Origin: Aspidapion aeneum
Taxonomy: Eukaryota; Arthropoda; Insecta; Coleoptera; Brentidae
Length of the DNA stretch: 64,000 nucleotides
Direction of reading: 5' to 3'
Assembly: GCA_963576565.1 (NCBI GenBank)
Contig: OY755041.1
Location: 125,779,655-125,843,654 of the forward strand
The number at the start of each line of letters is the position of its first letter. Position 1 is the first letter of the stretch. Shown in pieces: positions 1-11,043 of this stretch. The position numbers were made by a program, and so were the translations under genes. The notes under the pieces are model-generated. The model did not search any database, was not told the DNA's origin, and worked only from the letters and a program-made list of their open reading frames with translations.

Positions 1-220
1 GATATGTATATACAAAAAACTGTTTTTGAGGCTGATATATCATGGCTTCACTTGAAGTGTGGTAAAAGGCTAGCTAGGAAGGTATCAGATCCGTCATGGA
101 TCCATTTATTTTAAATTATTTTCACTTAAATAATTTATTTTTATTAAAAATAGGTACGAATGGTGAAAAATGGTATAACTGTCCCCCAGTGTACGCTATA
201 AAATAAATCTGAACACGTAC

Positions 221-1826
221 CTTACACACTGCATACACATTATGATCACTAATTTTGTGTTTGCAAACTTCATTTTTTGAAAATGCAAAGTCTTCTTCAG
301 GAAAGTGTTCAGAATAATGGTCACTATTGGAACTCTCTAAAAATTTACAAAGATGATCATAAGTATGAAGGGCTCCAGAACAATAAACCAGTATACAGGG
401 TGTCCTTAAACAGTCTTTTATTAATTTTGTACTAAATGACTACTACTTTTAATCACATTGTTTAGTTTTGAAAGCTTTTCTCTTTGGGGAAAAATAAGAA
501 ATCTTTCTTTCTATTTTATAACTTTCTCCTTAACGTTTCGCGTTTATAGCTTGGACCAAGCTCTTGTTAGAAGTGCGCGGTAGTGTTTAAATCGCGCACA
601 CAAATTCGCCGGTTTACCAACCGCCGCCGGCCGTTGGGAATTGAATTGCAGTAGATTCCCCAAACGAACGGTCCCTTCTCTTACAAACCATTGATGAGTA
701 CACATGTCGATGATGGAAGTGCACAGGTGAATGAGGTCCATGTTTTTTTCGTATTATTAATCTCTTATACCTACTTATAAAACCCCCTATGGGATTATTC
801 CTTTTCACTTATATCGAAGAATTTTTATATTACACCCCTTCTTATAACACACATAATTTCCGTTTTTCACGCTTTTCAGAGTGACTTAAGTAGCCCTGTA
901 TGTATGTATGACATATTTGAAAGATATTTCTTTAAAATATGACATTAATACAGGGTTTTAAGTAAGTATTTGACGAGTGATTTAAATGGAACAACTAAAT
1001 AAAATTAACTAGTTTGTCCAAACGAAAAATCGTGTAATTTTTGAGAGTTAGCAAATGGGTTTTTAATTTTGGTATACACATAACATATCTTACCGTCCAG
1101 AAATCTTCTTTGCAAAATAACATCGTCCAAATCCACCATGAAAATCCTTAAATCAGTCATGTTAACAACTATGTTATCGGCCGAGATATCCGTTAAATAA
1201 AGTTTAAAATGTTTATGACTGAATGTAAACGCTTCAGCCAAACACAACAGTTGATAAGCCAAAAACGCTCTCTCATACCAATTTGTATGAACCAACTTGT
1301 ATAGTGGTATTCCACAATTTTCCATTGCTACCATATGCCCACAATATCCATAAACTTTTGGCACATAATTTAAACTTTTAAAAATCTCAAACAAAATTGG
1401 CTCTGGATTGGCTTTTAATATAGTATTTAAATTTTCTGCAAGAACATTAAAAAGTAGTTGTGCAGTCTCTTTATCACAAATTTGAAAATGATCTTGTTTG
1501 AGCAACGACTTTGAAACAGAAACATCATTGTTATCTTCTACAATAAAATCATTTTTCAAATTCCATTTTTTTAAAACTATGTCTGTATCATTAAAAACAG
1601 CATAAAACACATCTTTCACACTTAGTAAATTATTAAAAATTGTCGTAATCGAATCAAACTTAAGAGAAATTTGTCCATTTTTGAAATATTTACATAAATT
1701 TTCTCCACAGCATCCATTTGGACTTTTTTCTAAATTAGATAAATTTAAAAGATAGCGCCGACCATCAAAAAAATAAACAGACAAAGTAAAAATAAATGCA
1801 AATAATAATATAATAAAATGTGCCAT
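221..1826 (-). CDS. DIPK2A: DIPK2A (DIA1/C3orf58)-family divergent protein kinase domain protein, 3' end outside window
   Basis: Exon 1 spans 1826-1094 (244 codons plus 1 nt, donor GTAAGA) and a later exon spans about 391-221 (donor GTACGT). I chose the Met at 1826 because it opens a hydrophobic signal-anchor (MAHFIILLFAFIFTLSVYFF); an in-frame Met at 1925 only adds polar residues. The FAM69/DIPK2 hallmarks are an early CCGENLC cysteine cluster, GYCGHMVAME, a catalytic-loop equivalent LYLTDISADN (about residues 210-218) and a DFG equivalent FMVDLDDV (Asp about 232). The later exon encodes FSKNEVCKHKISDHNVYAVC, matching the conserved Cys-rich DHNxYAVC segment of human DIPK2A. Members are secretory-pathway or secreted pseudokinase-like proteins. 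The upstream edge of the second exon coincides with a TIR element (396-898), so the acceptor there is uncertain. The C-terminus lies left of base 1. Confidence 0.8.
396..898. mobile_element. MITE-like TIR element next to a DIPK2A exon
   Basis: The ends are inverted: TACAGGGTGTCCTTAA on the left, and the reverse complement of the right end reads TACAGGGCTACTTAAG. TA dinucleotides at 394-395 and 899-900 fit a Tc1/mariner-type TA target duplication. No convincing coding sequence is present inside. It abuts the DIPK2A exon that begins near 391. Confidence 0.6.
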
Positions 1827-2586
1827 TTGGATTTTTTTAGTGGTTATTTGTGTAATCCTGTTGCAAAGCTTTTTGCCGGTATGAATACAATTCCTTGATC
1901 CATTTTTCCATTCTGGCTTCTTCATTTAAGAACAGCTAAAACAATATAAAACTTGTGTGACATAAATTTATCATGCAAACTCCATATCATTATATTATGT
2001 CTAGCTTAGTTGGAACCATATGGAAACTTTTTTTATAAATAATTTTAAGAAAAAATGTTATTGTTTATAAAGAGTTCTACAACATTACTTTTTTGAAGTT
2101 TGTCCAAAAATATAAATTTTTTTCTATAAGCGTGCGGAAAAGTCCACTTTTCCGCACGCATTTTAGTGTAGAAAGTGCCACTTTTCCGCACTAGTTCGGA
2201 AAAATATTTTTTCCGCACTAATGCGGAAAAATAAATTTGTTACGATTTTGAGGTGTTCTATAACATTTAGACCGTTCAAAATACATTTGTATCTTTCCTA
2301 GCACACGAAATATCCTAAAAATATTCAAATTGACTCAAATTCTGCTATATTTTCAATATTTTCGATAAAATAAAGTTTTCAGTAAAATAGGTTCAAATTA
2401 TAAGTTTTAAACCTCCCCGGTATAAATATCGTCATTATCAATGTCAAACAACAATGAACACTAGTGGTTTTAGATTTGGCATCTTAAATCACCATAGCAA
2501 CAAAGTACAAACAAACTGTCAAAACAAAGCCAATTTTGCAGCGACAAGCGTCTTTTGAATTTTTCAAACAAAAAAATCAGATTTTC

Positions 2587-2643
2587 AATGGATTCTTCGG
2601 ACGAAGATCTACCCCAGTCAGTTCTAGAAGCCGCTAGAATGTG
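2587..2643 (+). CDS. Possible orphan first exon (MDSSDEDLPQSVLEAARM)
   Basis: ATG at 2587 opens an acidic 18-residue frame that runs into TGA. A GTGAAT donor-like site lies just before the stop, after the AGA codon. No continuation is recognisable on the plus strand. It lies inside the inverted-repeat cluster and within a stretch bounded by inverted copies of TTTTCTATAAGCGTG (about 2117 and 2710), so it may be a remnant of an element-encoded protein. I do not recognise the protein. Confidence 0.2.
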
Positions 2644-2737
2644 AATAATAATAATTGATTTGATTAAAACGTTTTGAATATAAATAATTTTCTGATTAAT
2701 TTTTAGTTTTTTCCTCACGCTTATAGAAAAAATAGTG

Positions 2738-2858
2738 TACCTAACTCGTGCGTAAAGTGTCTTTTCCGCACTTGATTGCTGGCCAAACTCCGCTATCGCG
2801 TCGTTTGGCCATCTGCAATCGCGTGCGGAAAAGAGGCACTTTCCGCACTAGTTAGGTA
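2738..2858. mobile_element. 121-bp foldback MITE, GCGGAAAAGT family (copy 1)
   Basis: It begins TACCTAACTCGTGCG and ends CGCACTAGTTAGGTA, so the termini are near-perfect inverted repeats. An inner pair (ATTGCTGGCCAAAC / GTTTGGCCATCTGCAAT) continues the foldback. Its length matches the copy at 15442-15562 exactly. Confidence 0.7.
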
Positions 2859-3550
2859 AACTACTATTGCCTAAGAATAATGAACCTTTATTTTTGACAA
2901 TACAGAAAATTGTTTTAAGAAAAACAGATCATAATAAAAATATTTCATGTAAAAAAACAGCCAAGTACGCGAAAATGGTATTCCGTAAAAAGAATTGAGA
3001 TAAATAAATACAAATTTCAAAATAAAAGGTTCTTACTAGTTTGGAATTGTTTTTTTTAATTTTGCGTTTTAAGGTAAAAAAGCATATAATAATTAAGACA
3101 CTTTTAACAACTTTTATACAATTAAAAATGGACTCTCTAGGCTTAAATCTATAACTAATATGGTCCTTTAACCCCCTCTGATAGTCTAGCAGAATAAGCC
3201 AAGACACACACGCATTTTAAGGTACTGACAGAATAAATTCACAAAATAATGAAGATAATTTTGATTCACCAAAAACTTTTATAAAATCAAAAAAGGAGTC
3301 TCTAGGCTATAATCTGATACTAATCTGATCCCCCAACCCCTCTGATAATCTAGCAGAATAAGTTAAATCACCCTGCCAAAGCTCAGCTCTCTAGCATTTC
3401 TAGAAGTGAGCAATGTTATTTTTACATAACTTTATATGTATAGGGGAGGGGAGTAAATTAAAATTTTGAGGTTTTTTTTGATTTTATCCAAGGGTTTGGT
3501 CATAATTTTTATCAATCTGCCAAATTTCAGCTTTGTAGCATGTCTGGAAG

Positions 3551-4756
3551 TACAGGGTGTCCCAAATTGGGCACTTTTAGGGGGTTTAAAGTACTTCTAG
3601 CGGAGACAGAGAAAAACTGACCACGCATTGCGAGGCTCAAATTTCAAAAGAAGACTTATAGTGAAAACTGCATTTTTGAAAAGTGTGCATTTTGGAAGGG
3701 GGTCGATAACTTCTTTATTAATAGAAATTTTGATTTAGAGTAAATTGCAATTTTATAGACTTTGTCACGAGGAATTCACCCGCTAAATTAAATTTTAACT
3801 GTCACTTTTAGTTTTTGAGATATGACATAAAGTTGCATTTTTCCTTATGGAATGGCCTATATTTTAATTAATTTTCGAATTCGTCATTGAATTCTTTTCA
3901 AAATGATGTATCATATGTCATAGTTTAATTAAGCAGTTTAGGAGATATTCAGCTTTTTTACTTATTTCAAGTGCACTATGATTTCCTGCTGAGGAAGGTC
4001 AAGGCACTCCAGTATTTTTATTATTTTACACAGTCAAAAATATAGTAAGGCTGGTTTGGAAAAATTATAATTTAGCTGACGGCCCTCAAAGCCTAGTTAT
4101 AAAAAGTAACAAAAATGATACATATTTCAAAATAAAATTAAAACGCTTTTGTGCAGAATAATTTCATATAAAAGCGTAATGTCAAATTGTTTAAACAATT
4201 GAAAACAATGACAAAACGCCAAGGCGCAAGGCCAGCTTGATTTGCATAGTATAAGACAACAAAACTATAAGAGCATTGAAGTAAGATTTGACCGCAAGGC
4301 TTTCACGTCAATGGCGCATGACGTCATTCCAACGCACACTAGACAAAAGTAAAAAACTTTAATTATCTCTGAAACCGCACAATCAAACTATGACATATGA
4401 TACATCATTTTGAAAAGAATTCAATGACGAATTTGAAAATTAATTAAAATATAGGCCATTCCATAAGAAAAAATGCAATTTTATGTCATATCTCAAAAAC
4501 TCAAAGTGACAGTTAAAATTTAATTTAACGGGTGGATTCCTCGTTACAAAGTCTATAAAACTGCAATTTACTCTAAATCAAAATTTTCATTAATAACGAA
4601 GTTATAGACTTTTCAAAAAGCCCCCGTAGCTCAATGCGGTTTTCACTATAAGTCTTCTCTTGAAATTTGAGCCTCGCAATGTGTGGTCAGCTTTTCTCTG
4701 TTTCCCTTAGAAGTACCTTAAACCCCCTAAAAGTGACCAATTTGGGACACCCTGTA
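3551..4756. mobile_element. 1.2-kb foldback element with ~430-bp inverted arms
   Basis: The left end is TACAGGGTGTCCCAAATTGG. The reverse complement of the right end reads almost the same, and similarity continues inward through matched blocks (TTTAGGGGGTTTAA, GAGTAAATTGCA, ATGGAATGGCCTATATT, GATGTATCATATGTCATAG) for about 430 bp. The remaining centre of roughly 330 bp has no coding capacity that I can see. The terminal TACAGGG...CCCTGTA suggests a TA target. A diverged relative lies at about 17794-17980. Confidence 0.75.
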
Positions 4757-5149
4757 CAGTAGAATTTTGATGATCTATACATGAGTGAGTGAGTTAGTGA
4801 GTGGCAGTTTCGACGTTTTTTGAAATTTCGTAACTACTATACTAGTTTATAAAAGTCCATGAAACTTGGAGGGGTTGTTAACTCCATGAAGATCTACGAC
4901 TGTGCAAAGTTTGAGATTTGTAGCTAATTTCGAAGTAGAGTTTTAGATAGGTCAAATATGGGCTGAAATGTTTCAAGAAAAGATGGTAGGACAGTTTGAA
5001 CTTGGCGAGGCACTTTTCTATTCTATTTCAGATTCTATATTTTAAAAGATGCTGAACTTTTTATGAAGAATAACTTTTTTCTTAAAATTAAAGTTTCCCA
5101 TATGGTTCCAATTGTATAATAAATAAATTAAAAGTAGCTAATATCTTAC

Positions 5150-8100
5150 GTTATGATGAAAAATACTATCTTGTTCAATCTGCTCCACCTCAGGCACTTT
5201 AATGGTATTCTTTTTTAAATCAATCACAATGTTGTCGGGTATTTTGTTGGATTTTCTCGATGTAAATTGCTTTGGTATAAAACTATCTTCATTAATTTTA
5301 TTCAATACTTCATTGTCCACTATCACACAATCTGGCGAGTTATCTTTGATTTTTATTGCCTTTGATTCTTCTTTAACTTTTAATTTTGAAATATCTAAAA
5401 CACACACACCTAAAATGATAATTATCTTTTAAACGCACTACTTTTGGAAATAATCAGAAATATGTTAGAAAGAGACCCCTTAGTCAAACTATTTTGTAAT
5501 TGCGATCTTTTGAAACGCGTTATTTTGATACGCGGTGTTTTGATAGGCGCTATTTTGAAACGCGCTATTTAATATAATTTGTCTCGATTGCTTCCAAAAT
5601 AAACAAATACAAATTTAATTGGAATAGCAATAGCCAAACTTAAACATCATGGCCTTATTTTGATTTTTGCAAACGTCTGTTCGTTACTTTGTTTCTCTGA
5701 AAAAAGTCCAAAAATATTTTCTTTAATAATATTTCTGTTGAGCACATAGTTAGTACGAGGATGGGATGAAAAGTTTCCGGCCTACCCTATAGCAAGCCTG
5801 ATTTGCTTTCTTGTTCCAACGTGTTTGTTAGCCTTGCTTGTGATCAGTATTCACTCGAAGTTTAAAGTGAGTGCATCAAGTAATTTGTGTCCTGCTTACT
5901 TTGAAATTTTATACAGTGTGTCAATTTTAAACGATGGATAAAAATGAGATAAGAGGCGTGATAAAAATAATATTTTCATATCAAAGGGTTATCGCCGATG
6001 GAAATAAAAGCTGAACTAGATGCTACACTAGGGGAATCTGCTCCTTCCTATACCACAGGTAACACTTGGATATCGGACTTTAAACGTGGTTGTACTAGCA
6101 CTGATGATGCTCCGCGTTCTGGCAGGCCAAAAAAGGCAACTTCTGAAGAAATTGTGCACACCATTCACAAACTAATTCTTAAAGATCGCATATTAAGACT
6201 GGAAGAGGTAGCTAAGGCTGTGGGCATATCAAAAGAGCGAGTTCACCATATTTTATGTGAAGTTTTAGGTATGAGAAAGCTATCCGCCCGATGTGTGTCA
6301 CGTTTGCTCACGCCAGATCAAAAGCTCGTGCGTCTAACCATTGCAGAGGAGAATTTGGCACTGTTTAGACGTGATTCAGGGGACTTTTTGCGGTTCGGTT
6401 CATTACGGTTGAAACATCTGAAACTAATAAACAGTCCAAACAATGGACGGCAAAAGTCGCACCAGTTTCAAAGAAGGCAAAGCCAGTACCGTCTACTGGA
6501 AAGTTCATGGCACCGGTCTTTTGGGACGCTAAAGGGATAGTCTTCATAGATTATCTCTAAAAAGGAAGAACAATAAATTCAGAGTACTACAGCAACTTAT
6601 TGGACCAGCTCAAGCAGAATATATACGAAAAATTTTTTTCTCAGATTTAGAAGTCATTACAGCTACAAACGCCTATTTTGACGAGTTGGATAAATGAAAC
6701 TTCAGTGATGGCATGAAATCAGTTGAACATCATTGGGCCAAATGTATTGCCTCACAAGGGGACTATGTAGAAAAATAAATTATTATTTAGCCACTATTGT
6801 GTTGCGTTCTATGTTAGGCCGAAAATTTTTCATCCCATCCTCATATTTTTAAGAGTAAATTTTTAAGACATTTAATATATAACTTATAATGTTATCTAAA
6901 AACTAGAAGTTATATAAAAGTGCAATTACCAGTTCTGGTTTTGTCAGAGTCGCTTTCACTAACAGTTCCAGAGTTGTCGCTAGAACTAGATTTGCGTCTA
7001 GGTTTGCTCGAATAATCTTTTATATACTCTTTCGATCTTGATCTCCTTAAATGACGTCGGTCTTTAGACTTCGACCTACGATCTCTCGATTTTGATCTAA
7101 CAAACAAAATAATATATTTTATTTTACCAATTGCAGTAGTCGGTTATAATTTTTACAGGGTGATTCCGTATGTTTAAACCAAGATCTAGCACCTATTATA
7201 AGAGATATAAAAAAAAGTGTAAGTGCAAAGTTATAAAAAAAAACACGGTATCTATCCTTTTTCAGCAGTAGAACATTCGCGTATAAGAACGAGCGTGACC
7301 CATAGATAACGCAACTAAAACCTACACTAATAATACAACCATAAAACAAGCCAACCTAATACTACACTAAACATGAATATATTATAACTATAAAATTTAA
7401 ACAATTAAAATTTTTAACAATATAATCAGGTTTATAAAATGTCAATATTTTAGCAGTGATCAAATATTATGTTATCATATATATTCTTGAATTCAAAAAG
7501 AAAATATCTATATTAAGTTTAATATATAGGGTGTTCCATAAGAGATTTACCATGTTTGTTTTTTTTTTATAACTTTACAAAAATCATTTGTTTTGTTTAA
7601 TAACATTTTCTAAACCCTACAACTTTTGAATTAACACTTTTTTCTTCTCCTGTAACCTCATATCTATTGATAAGAAATTAAATAAATACCTGTAATCTCT
7701 AGACTTTGACCTCCGATCTCTAGTCCTTGACCTCCGATCCCGAGTCCTTGACCTTCTATCTCTGGATTTTGACCTATGTCTTCGCTCTCTTGACGTGCTA
7801 CGTCGGTATCTTGATGACTTGGTTCTCGATGATGAGCCTCGGCTATCACTTCGCGATCGCCTTAACAAATACATTACATACAGCATGATTAAATGTTATA
7901 GAAAGTTATTACTGTAAGATAGGCATATGCAAAAAATATGTACACGGTTAAAAAAAATTGTCTTAGATCAAAGTAAAGTGCTTTGAAGTCAAATAATTTG
8001 TGTTTTCCTCTTCACCAAGACAATATTTTCTTGATATAGCACAAAAAATGTCTTGCCTTTTATTTTAATGTGAAACAGAAATTGTTTTATTATAAATTAG

Positions 8101-10258
8101 AACTAAATTAATCTAAAGCACCGTTTTCTGTGGAAGCAAAATATTACTTATAAGAAGATAATTTGTATAGTATACTGAAACAAAACAATTAAAAAAGAAA
8201 AATAAAGTCTCATTTTAAGATTAAACGCTGCGTTGAACTAAAAAGAAATATTTTAATTCAAAACAAATTGTTTTAAGGTAAAACAATTTATTCAAGAAAA
8301 GAACGTGTTTTCATTGTAGACAAAATTTTTTTACCGTGTAGTATGTAAGAAAAAAGGATAAAAGTTTACACGTAGTTACGTCCATTGTTTTAGGATTGCC
8401 AGCTGTTCTCTGTGCGTCCCGGTAAAGTAAAGGGAGAAAATTTGTGACACTGATTGTTTGCCATAACACGGCGATCTTTTTTTCGATAGTTTGTAAAGAA
8501 AATCGATCGAGGGTAGTTGTACGTACATAAAATATCGGAAATTTAGACAATAATAATTTTTTTTCAAGTATGTTCTTTTTTAAATTATACTACTAAAAAA
8601 AATTTGTACACCTCTACCTATAATATAAAAAACCTATGGTAGGTGTACAATTTTTTTTTAAAGCAGTATATTTAATGCCGTGTCTACCACAAACTAAAGT
8701 TTATAGCTTCCTCAGCGAAACAAATAAGAGGGGGGTCTGTTTTAGACGCAAATTCTTTCAGTTTGATTTAAGAATTATCTAACGAATTAAATTCTCAAAA
8801 ATACCACAGAGCGCTGTGTGATAAAATTCAGTTCGGACATTATTTAGATTTCAGGTTTCACTGTGATTATTTTTGCCTGAACTTCATTCAAAGTGATAGC
8901 TCTTAAATTTGACTTTTTTACATAGCCCCCCCAACAACGAAAATATTGTTTTCATCCACGTTTGCGTTTTCAATCATGATTTCACAAAACTCCATTTCTC
9001 AAAACTAATCATCTGAAAACATTTCTTGCGTTTTCTTTACTTTAAAACTTCGGAACCCATGTCGTTTCAAAATGTTTCGAACGGTTAAGGGTAAAAAAGC
9101 ATTGCCCACATCATTGGCAATTGCCTTACTGGAACAGAGAGGCAAAGCTTCTGTTACGGCACAAATCATAGTTTCGCACCGTTCCCTTTCCTCTCCCATT
9201 TCACGAACAGGAAGTGCTTCTCCACCACTGCATTTATGGCAAAAAATTTTTGACCAGCCCATAATATATTTTTCTCTCTTTTACTTGTCTCTTACATGCA
9301 TTAAGCACAGCAAGTTACCATGCTGTATATCTTATATCACAACATACCTAGGATTCATAAGCAAAACATGGAAATTGTAAATAATATTTAAAAAACAAAA
9401 TAGGAGATACAACATATTTTGATGTGATCTAAGTAAACAAGTAGCATAACCTGAACAGAATGGACCATTAATAAATGGACAAGTTTTTCAGATACAGGGT
9501 GTTTCAACATCTTTCAACCAAGGCAGCAAACATATAACTGATCTATATGTTCACTGACCAAGGTCCACTGCTCTTATTACAACAGTTACCAAAAAAGTGT
9601 AAATTCAAAAATATTGAAGGATGTTCCCTAAATATTTTACCATGTTTGTGTTTTTCTATGACTTTTGACAATAAAGGATTTTTACATCTCATCTATTAGG
9701 CTCAGTAGACCTTGATTGAAATATATGGAAACACCATGTACCTATTTATTTTTGAAAACGGCATTTTCATATTTTACTATTGATTGATTCAATCAATAAT
9801 TTTTCATATAATATATTTATAAAAATGGGAACAGAAAATACAAACCTTGACCTTGAATATCTATCCTTAGATTTGTTTCTGCTCTTAGATCTTCTAGAAG
9901 ATTTTTTGCTACTACTGTATTTGGAAGATCTGCCTCTTTCTGAAGATGTGGATCTAAAAAACCAATTAATAATATAATTTTGGAAATTTTAAAAAATGCT
10001 AAAAGAATAATCTCCAAGATTAACTATGATTTTTGAGGCCAAAGTTAAACTAATTCATAAATTGTCCATAAAAAAATTCATAGATTAATTTTGTAAGTGT
10101 AAAAGATACTTTATGGAAAAAGCTACAGCTTCATTGGCTGGTCAAAATTCAGATCAGCCCTGCTGTACAGAAATCAGAAAATTTTTAATGTACCTTCTTC
10201 TTAATCTTGATGATTTGCCTCTCTTGCCCTCATCAGAGTCACTAGAATATTTACCCAT
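5150..10258 (-). CDS. RS-domain splicing protein, RSRC1/SRrp53-like, terminal exon not found
   Basis: Five phase-consistent coding segments are visible: 10258-10194, 9953-9846, 7860-7690, 7096-6930 and 5409-5150, each with GT/AG ends (257 codons). The start is MGKYSSDSDEGKRGKSSR, like the MGRRSSD opening of RSRC1; the ATG sits 20 nt into an exon beginning at 10278. Exons 2-4 encode an RS domain with repeats of RDRRSRT and RDRRSKS, expected to be phosphorylated by SR kinases and to direct nuclear-speckle localisation. Exon 5 carries KINEDSFIPKQFTSRK, resembling the EIEAIESDSFVQQTF region of RSRC1, and ends in DSIFHHN, resembling DDNSLAHPN just before the RSRC1 C-terminus. The coiled-coil block of RSRC1 is missing, and so is the last exon (LFI...KWFKRL). 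Reading through the last donor adds only VRY before a stop. The RS-protein call is firm; the RSRC1 identity is inferred. Confidence 0.55.
5756..6843 (+). mobile_element. Defective mariner transposon in an RSRC1-like intron
   Basis: The terminal inverted repeats are about 29 bp: CGAGGATGGGATGAAAAG at the left, and TGAGGATGGGATGAAAAA as the reverse complement of the right end. TA target duplications lie at 5754-5755 and 6844-6845. The 1,088-bp length is short for a mariner (about 1.3 kb). The element is inserted opposite to the host gene, between its exons at 6930 and 5409. Confidence 0.92.
5935..6778 (+). pseudogene. Mariner transposase pseudogene, frameshifted, catalytic core deleted
   Basis: The frame opens at ATG 5935 (MDKNEIRGVIK), shifts near 5990, and runs from 5998 through SAPSYTTGNTW, RSGRPKKATSEE, AVGISKERVHHIL and GMRKLSARCVSRLLTPDQK. 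This is the paired helix-turn-helix DNA-binding half. It shifts again near 6390, where family members read FLRRFVTVDETW. FWDAKGIVFIDYL and the INSEYYSNLLDQLK block are out of frame, with a stop after DYL. The sequence then jumps near 6640 to a C-terminal EVITATNAYFDELDK block, so the part that should hold the second and third catalytic aspartates (DD34D) is absent. It cannot encode an active transposase. Confidence 0.9.
7097..7689. other. Intron of the RSRC1-like gene
   Basis: 593 bp between coding segments. It contains two element-edge-like motifs (CAGGGTGATTCC near 7157 and AGGGTGTTCCATAAG near 7528). No coding sequence is recognised. Confidence 0.4.
8588..8669. repeat. Short hairpin MITE remnant
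   Basis: Inverted arms TACTAAAAAAAATTTGTACA and TGTACAATTTTTTTTTAAAG, each about 30 bp, surround a roughly 20-bp AT-rich loop. Confidence 0.55.
8933..9262 (-). pseudogene. Tc1/IS630-type transposase remnant
   Basis: The first frame (9262 leftwards) reads SKAIANDVGNAFLPLTVRNI then LKRHGFRSFKVKKTQ before a stop at about 9007, typical of the second helix-turn-helix of Tc1/IS630-like transposases. After a frameshift, EMEFCEIMIENANVDENNIF follows, matching the segment that leads into the catalytic domain. It is interrupted and lacks the DDE core. It lies in an intron of the RSRC1-like gene between exons at 9846 and 7860. Confidence 0.6.
9493..9740. mobile_element. MITE with CAGGGTGTTTC ends
   Basis: The left end is TACAGGGTGTTTCAACATC. 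The reverse complement of the right end is TACATGGTGTTTCCATAT. Matching inner sequence (TTTCAACCAAGGC and TTTCAATCAAGGT) confirms an inverted-repeat structure of about 248 bp. It is non-coding. Confidence 0.6.
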
Positions 10259-10278
10259 TCCTTCAGGCAGATATACAC

Positions 10279-11042
10279 CTAAAATGATTAAAATAAATAT
10301 GTGCATGTATGTATCTACAAATGAAGATTCTTGGTTTTTATTTATTTTGGTACTTTATTATCTACTTAATCTAGTGGTAATAGGTATGAAACATGAGTAC
10401 TTGTCCCTAAGATTGGCTTAATAAAATAAATGGTGTGTGTTATTTTGAAAATTTTCATTTTATGCTATTTTCTCAAAAATAGTTAGGTAGGTATTTTATA
10501 CTTGTCATAAACTGCTGTCGCTACTTAATAATAGTTACTGACATACAAGACATATACCACAACACAAACTTTACCAATTTAGCCATAATATTAACATATA
10601 ACTATGTACTACTACTATACTATTAATGAGCCATAGAGATCATAAAGACTATACATAAACCTATGTAGGAGAGTAATAAGTTTATAGTTTATAAGCCTGT
10701 TCAGTATAAGTATACTAATTTCTTGAAGAGTTATCAGTTTGGCCAAACAAAAATAAAAAATTAGGTGAGGTATATATCTATATGGATTGTGACCCCTGTA
10801 ATTATATATTAGTTTCTACCTGTACTCATAATAGACAGCCCTTAATATAATAATGCTACAAATAATAATTTGTTTAAATAGTAAAAATAATGAAATGAAA
10901 CAAAATAAAAAAAAAAAACAGTACCTACAAAACACACAAACCAGAGGTTAAGGAAACCCACAAGCATATAAAAAACTCAATGGATATTACCATTGATATC
11001 AACAACTACAGTTTTGATTGTATTAAAGGAAGGATTTCTTAC
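10279..11042. other. Probable 5' UTR intron of the RSRC1-like gene
   Basis: On the minus strand a GTAAGA donor sits at 11042 and an acceptor (TTTTAG) ends at 10279, directly before the coding exon. This suggests a leader exon ending at 11043. The 764-bp interval is AT-rich with no recognised coding or element. Confidence 0.4.
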
Positions 11043-11043
11043 C

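Larger units (their letters stand above)
1927..5149. other. Intergenic TE cluster between DIPK2A and the RSRC1-like gene
   Basis: About 3.2 kb without an assigned gene. It holds nested inverted-repeat elements. The outermost pair of arms (about 2009-2075 and 5045-5115) shares TTGGAACCATATGG and TTTTAAGAAAAAA in opposite orientation. Inside are a 14-bp perfect hairpin at 2130-2159, a 121-bp foldback at 2738-2858 and a 1.2-kb foldback at 3551-4756. A short plus-strand reading frame starts at 2587. I see no terminal exon for the RSRC1-like gene here. Confidence 0.6.

Noticed and set aside
48..111. Possible C-terminal DIPK2A exon (WIHDGSDTFLASLL)
   Set aside because: Superficially like the GLLHDPP tail motif, but an in-frame stop lies just upstream with no acceptor between, so it cannot join the preceding exon.
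544..808. Two overlapping small minus-strand frames within the TIR element at 396-898
   Set aside because: No similarity recognised and no start context; the element appears non-coding.
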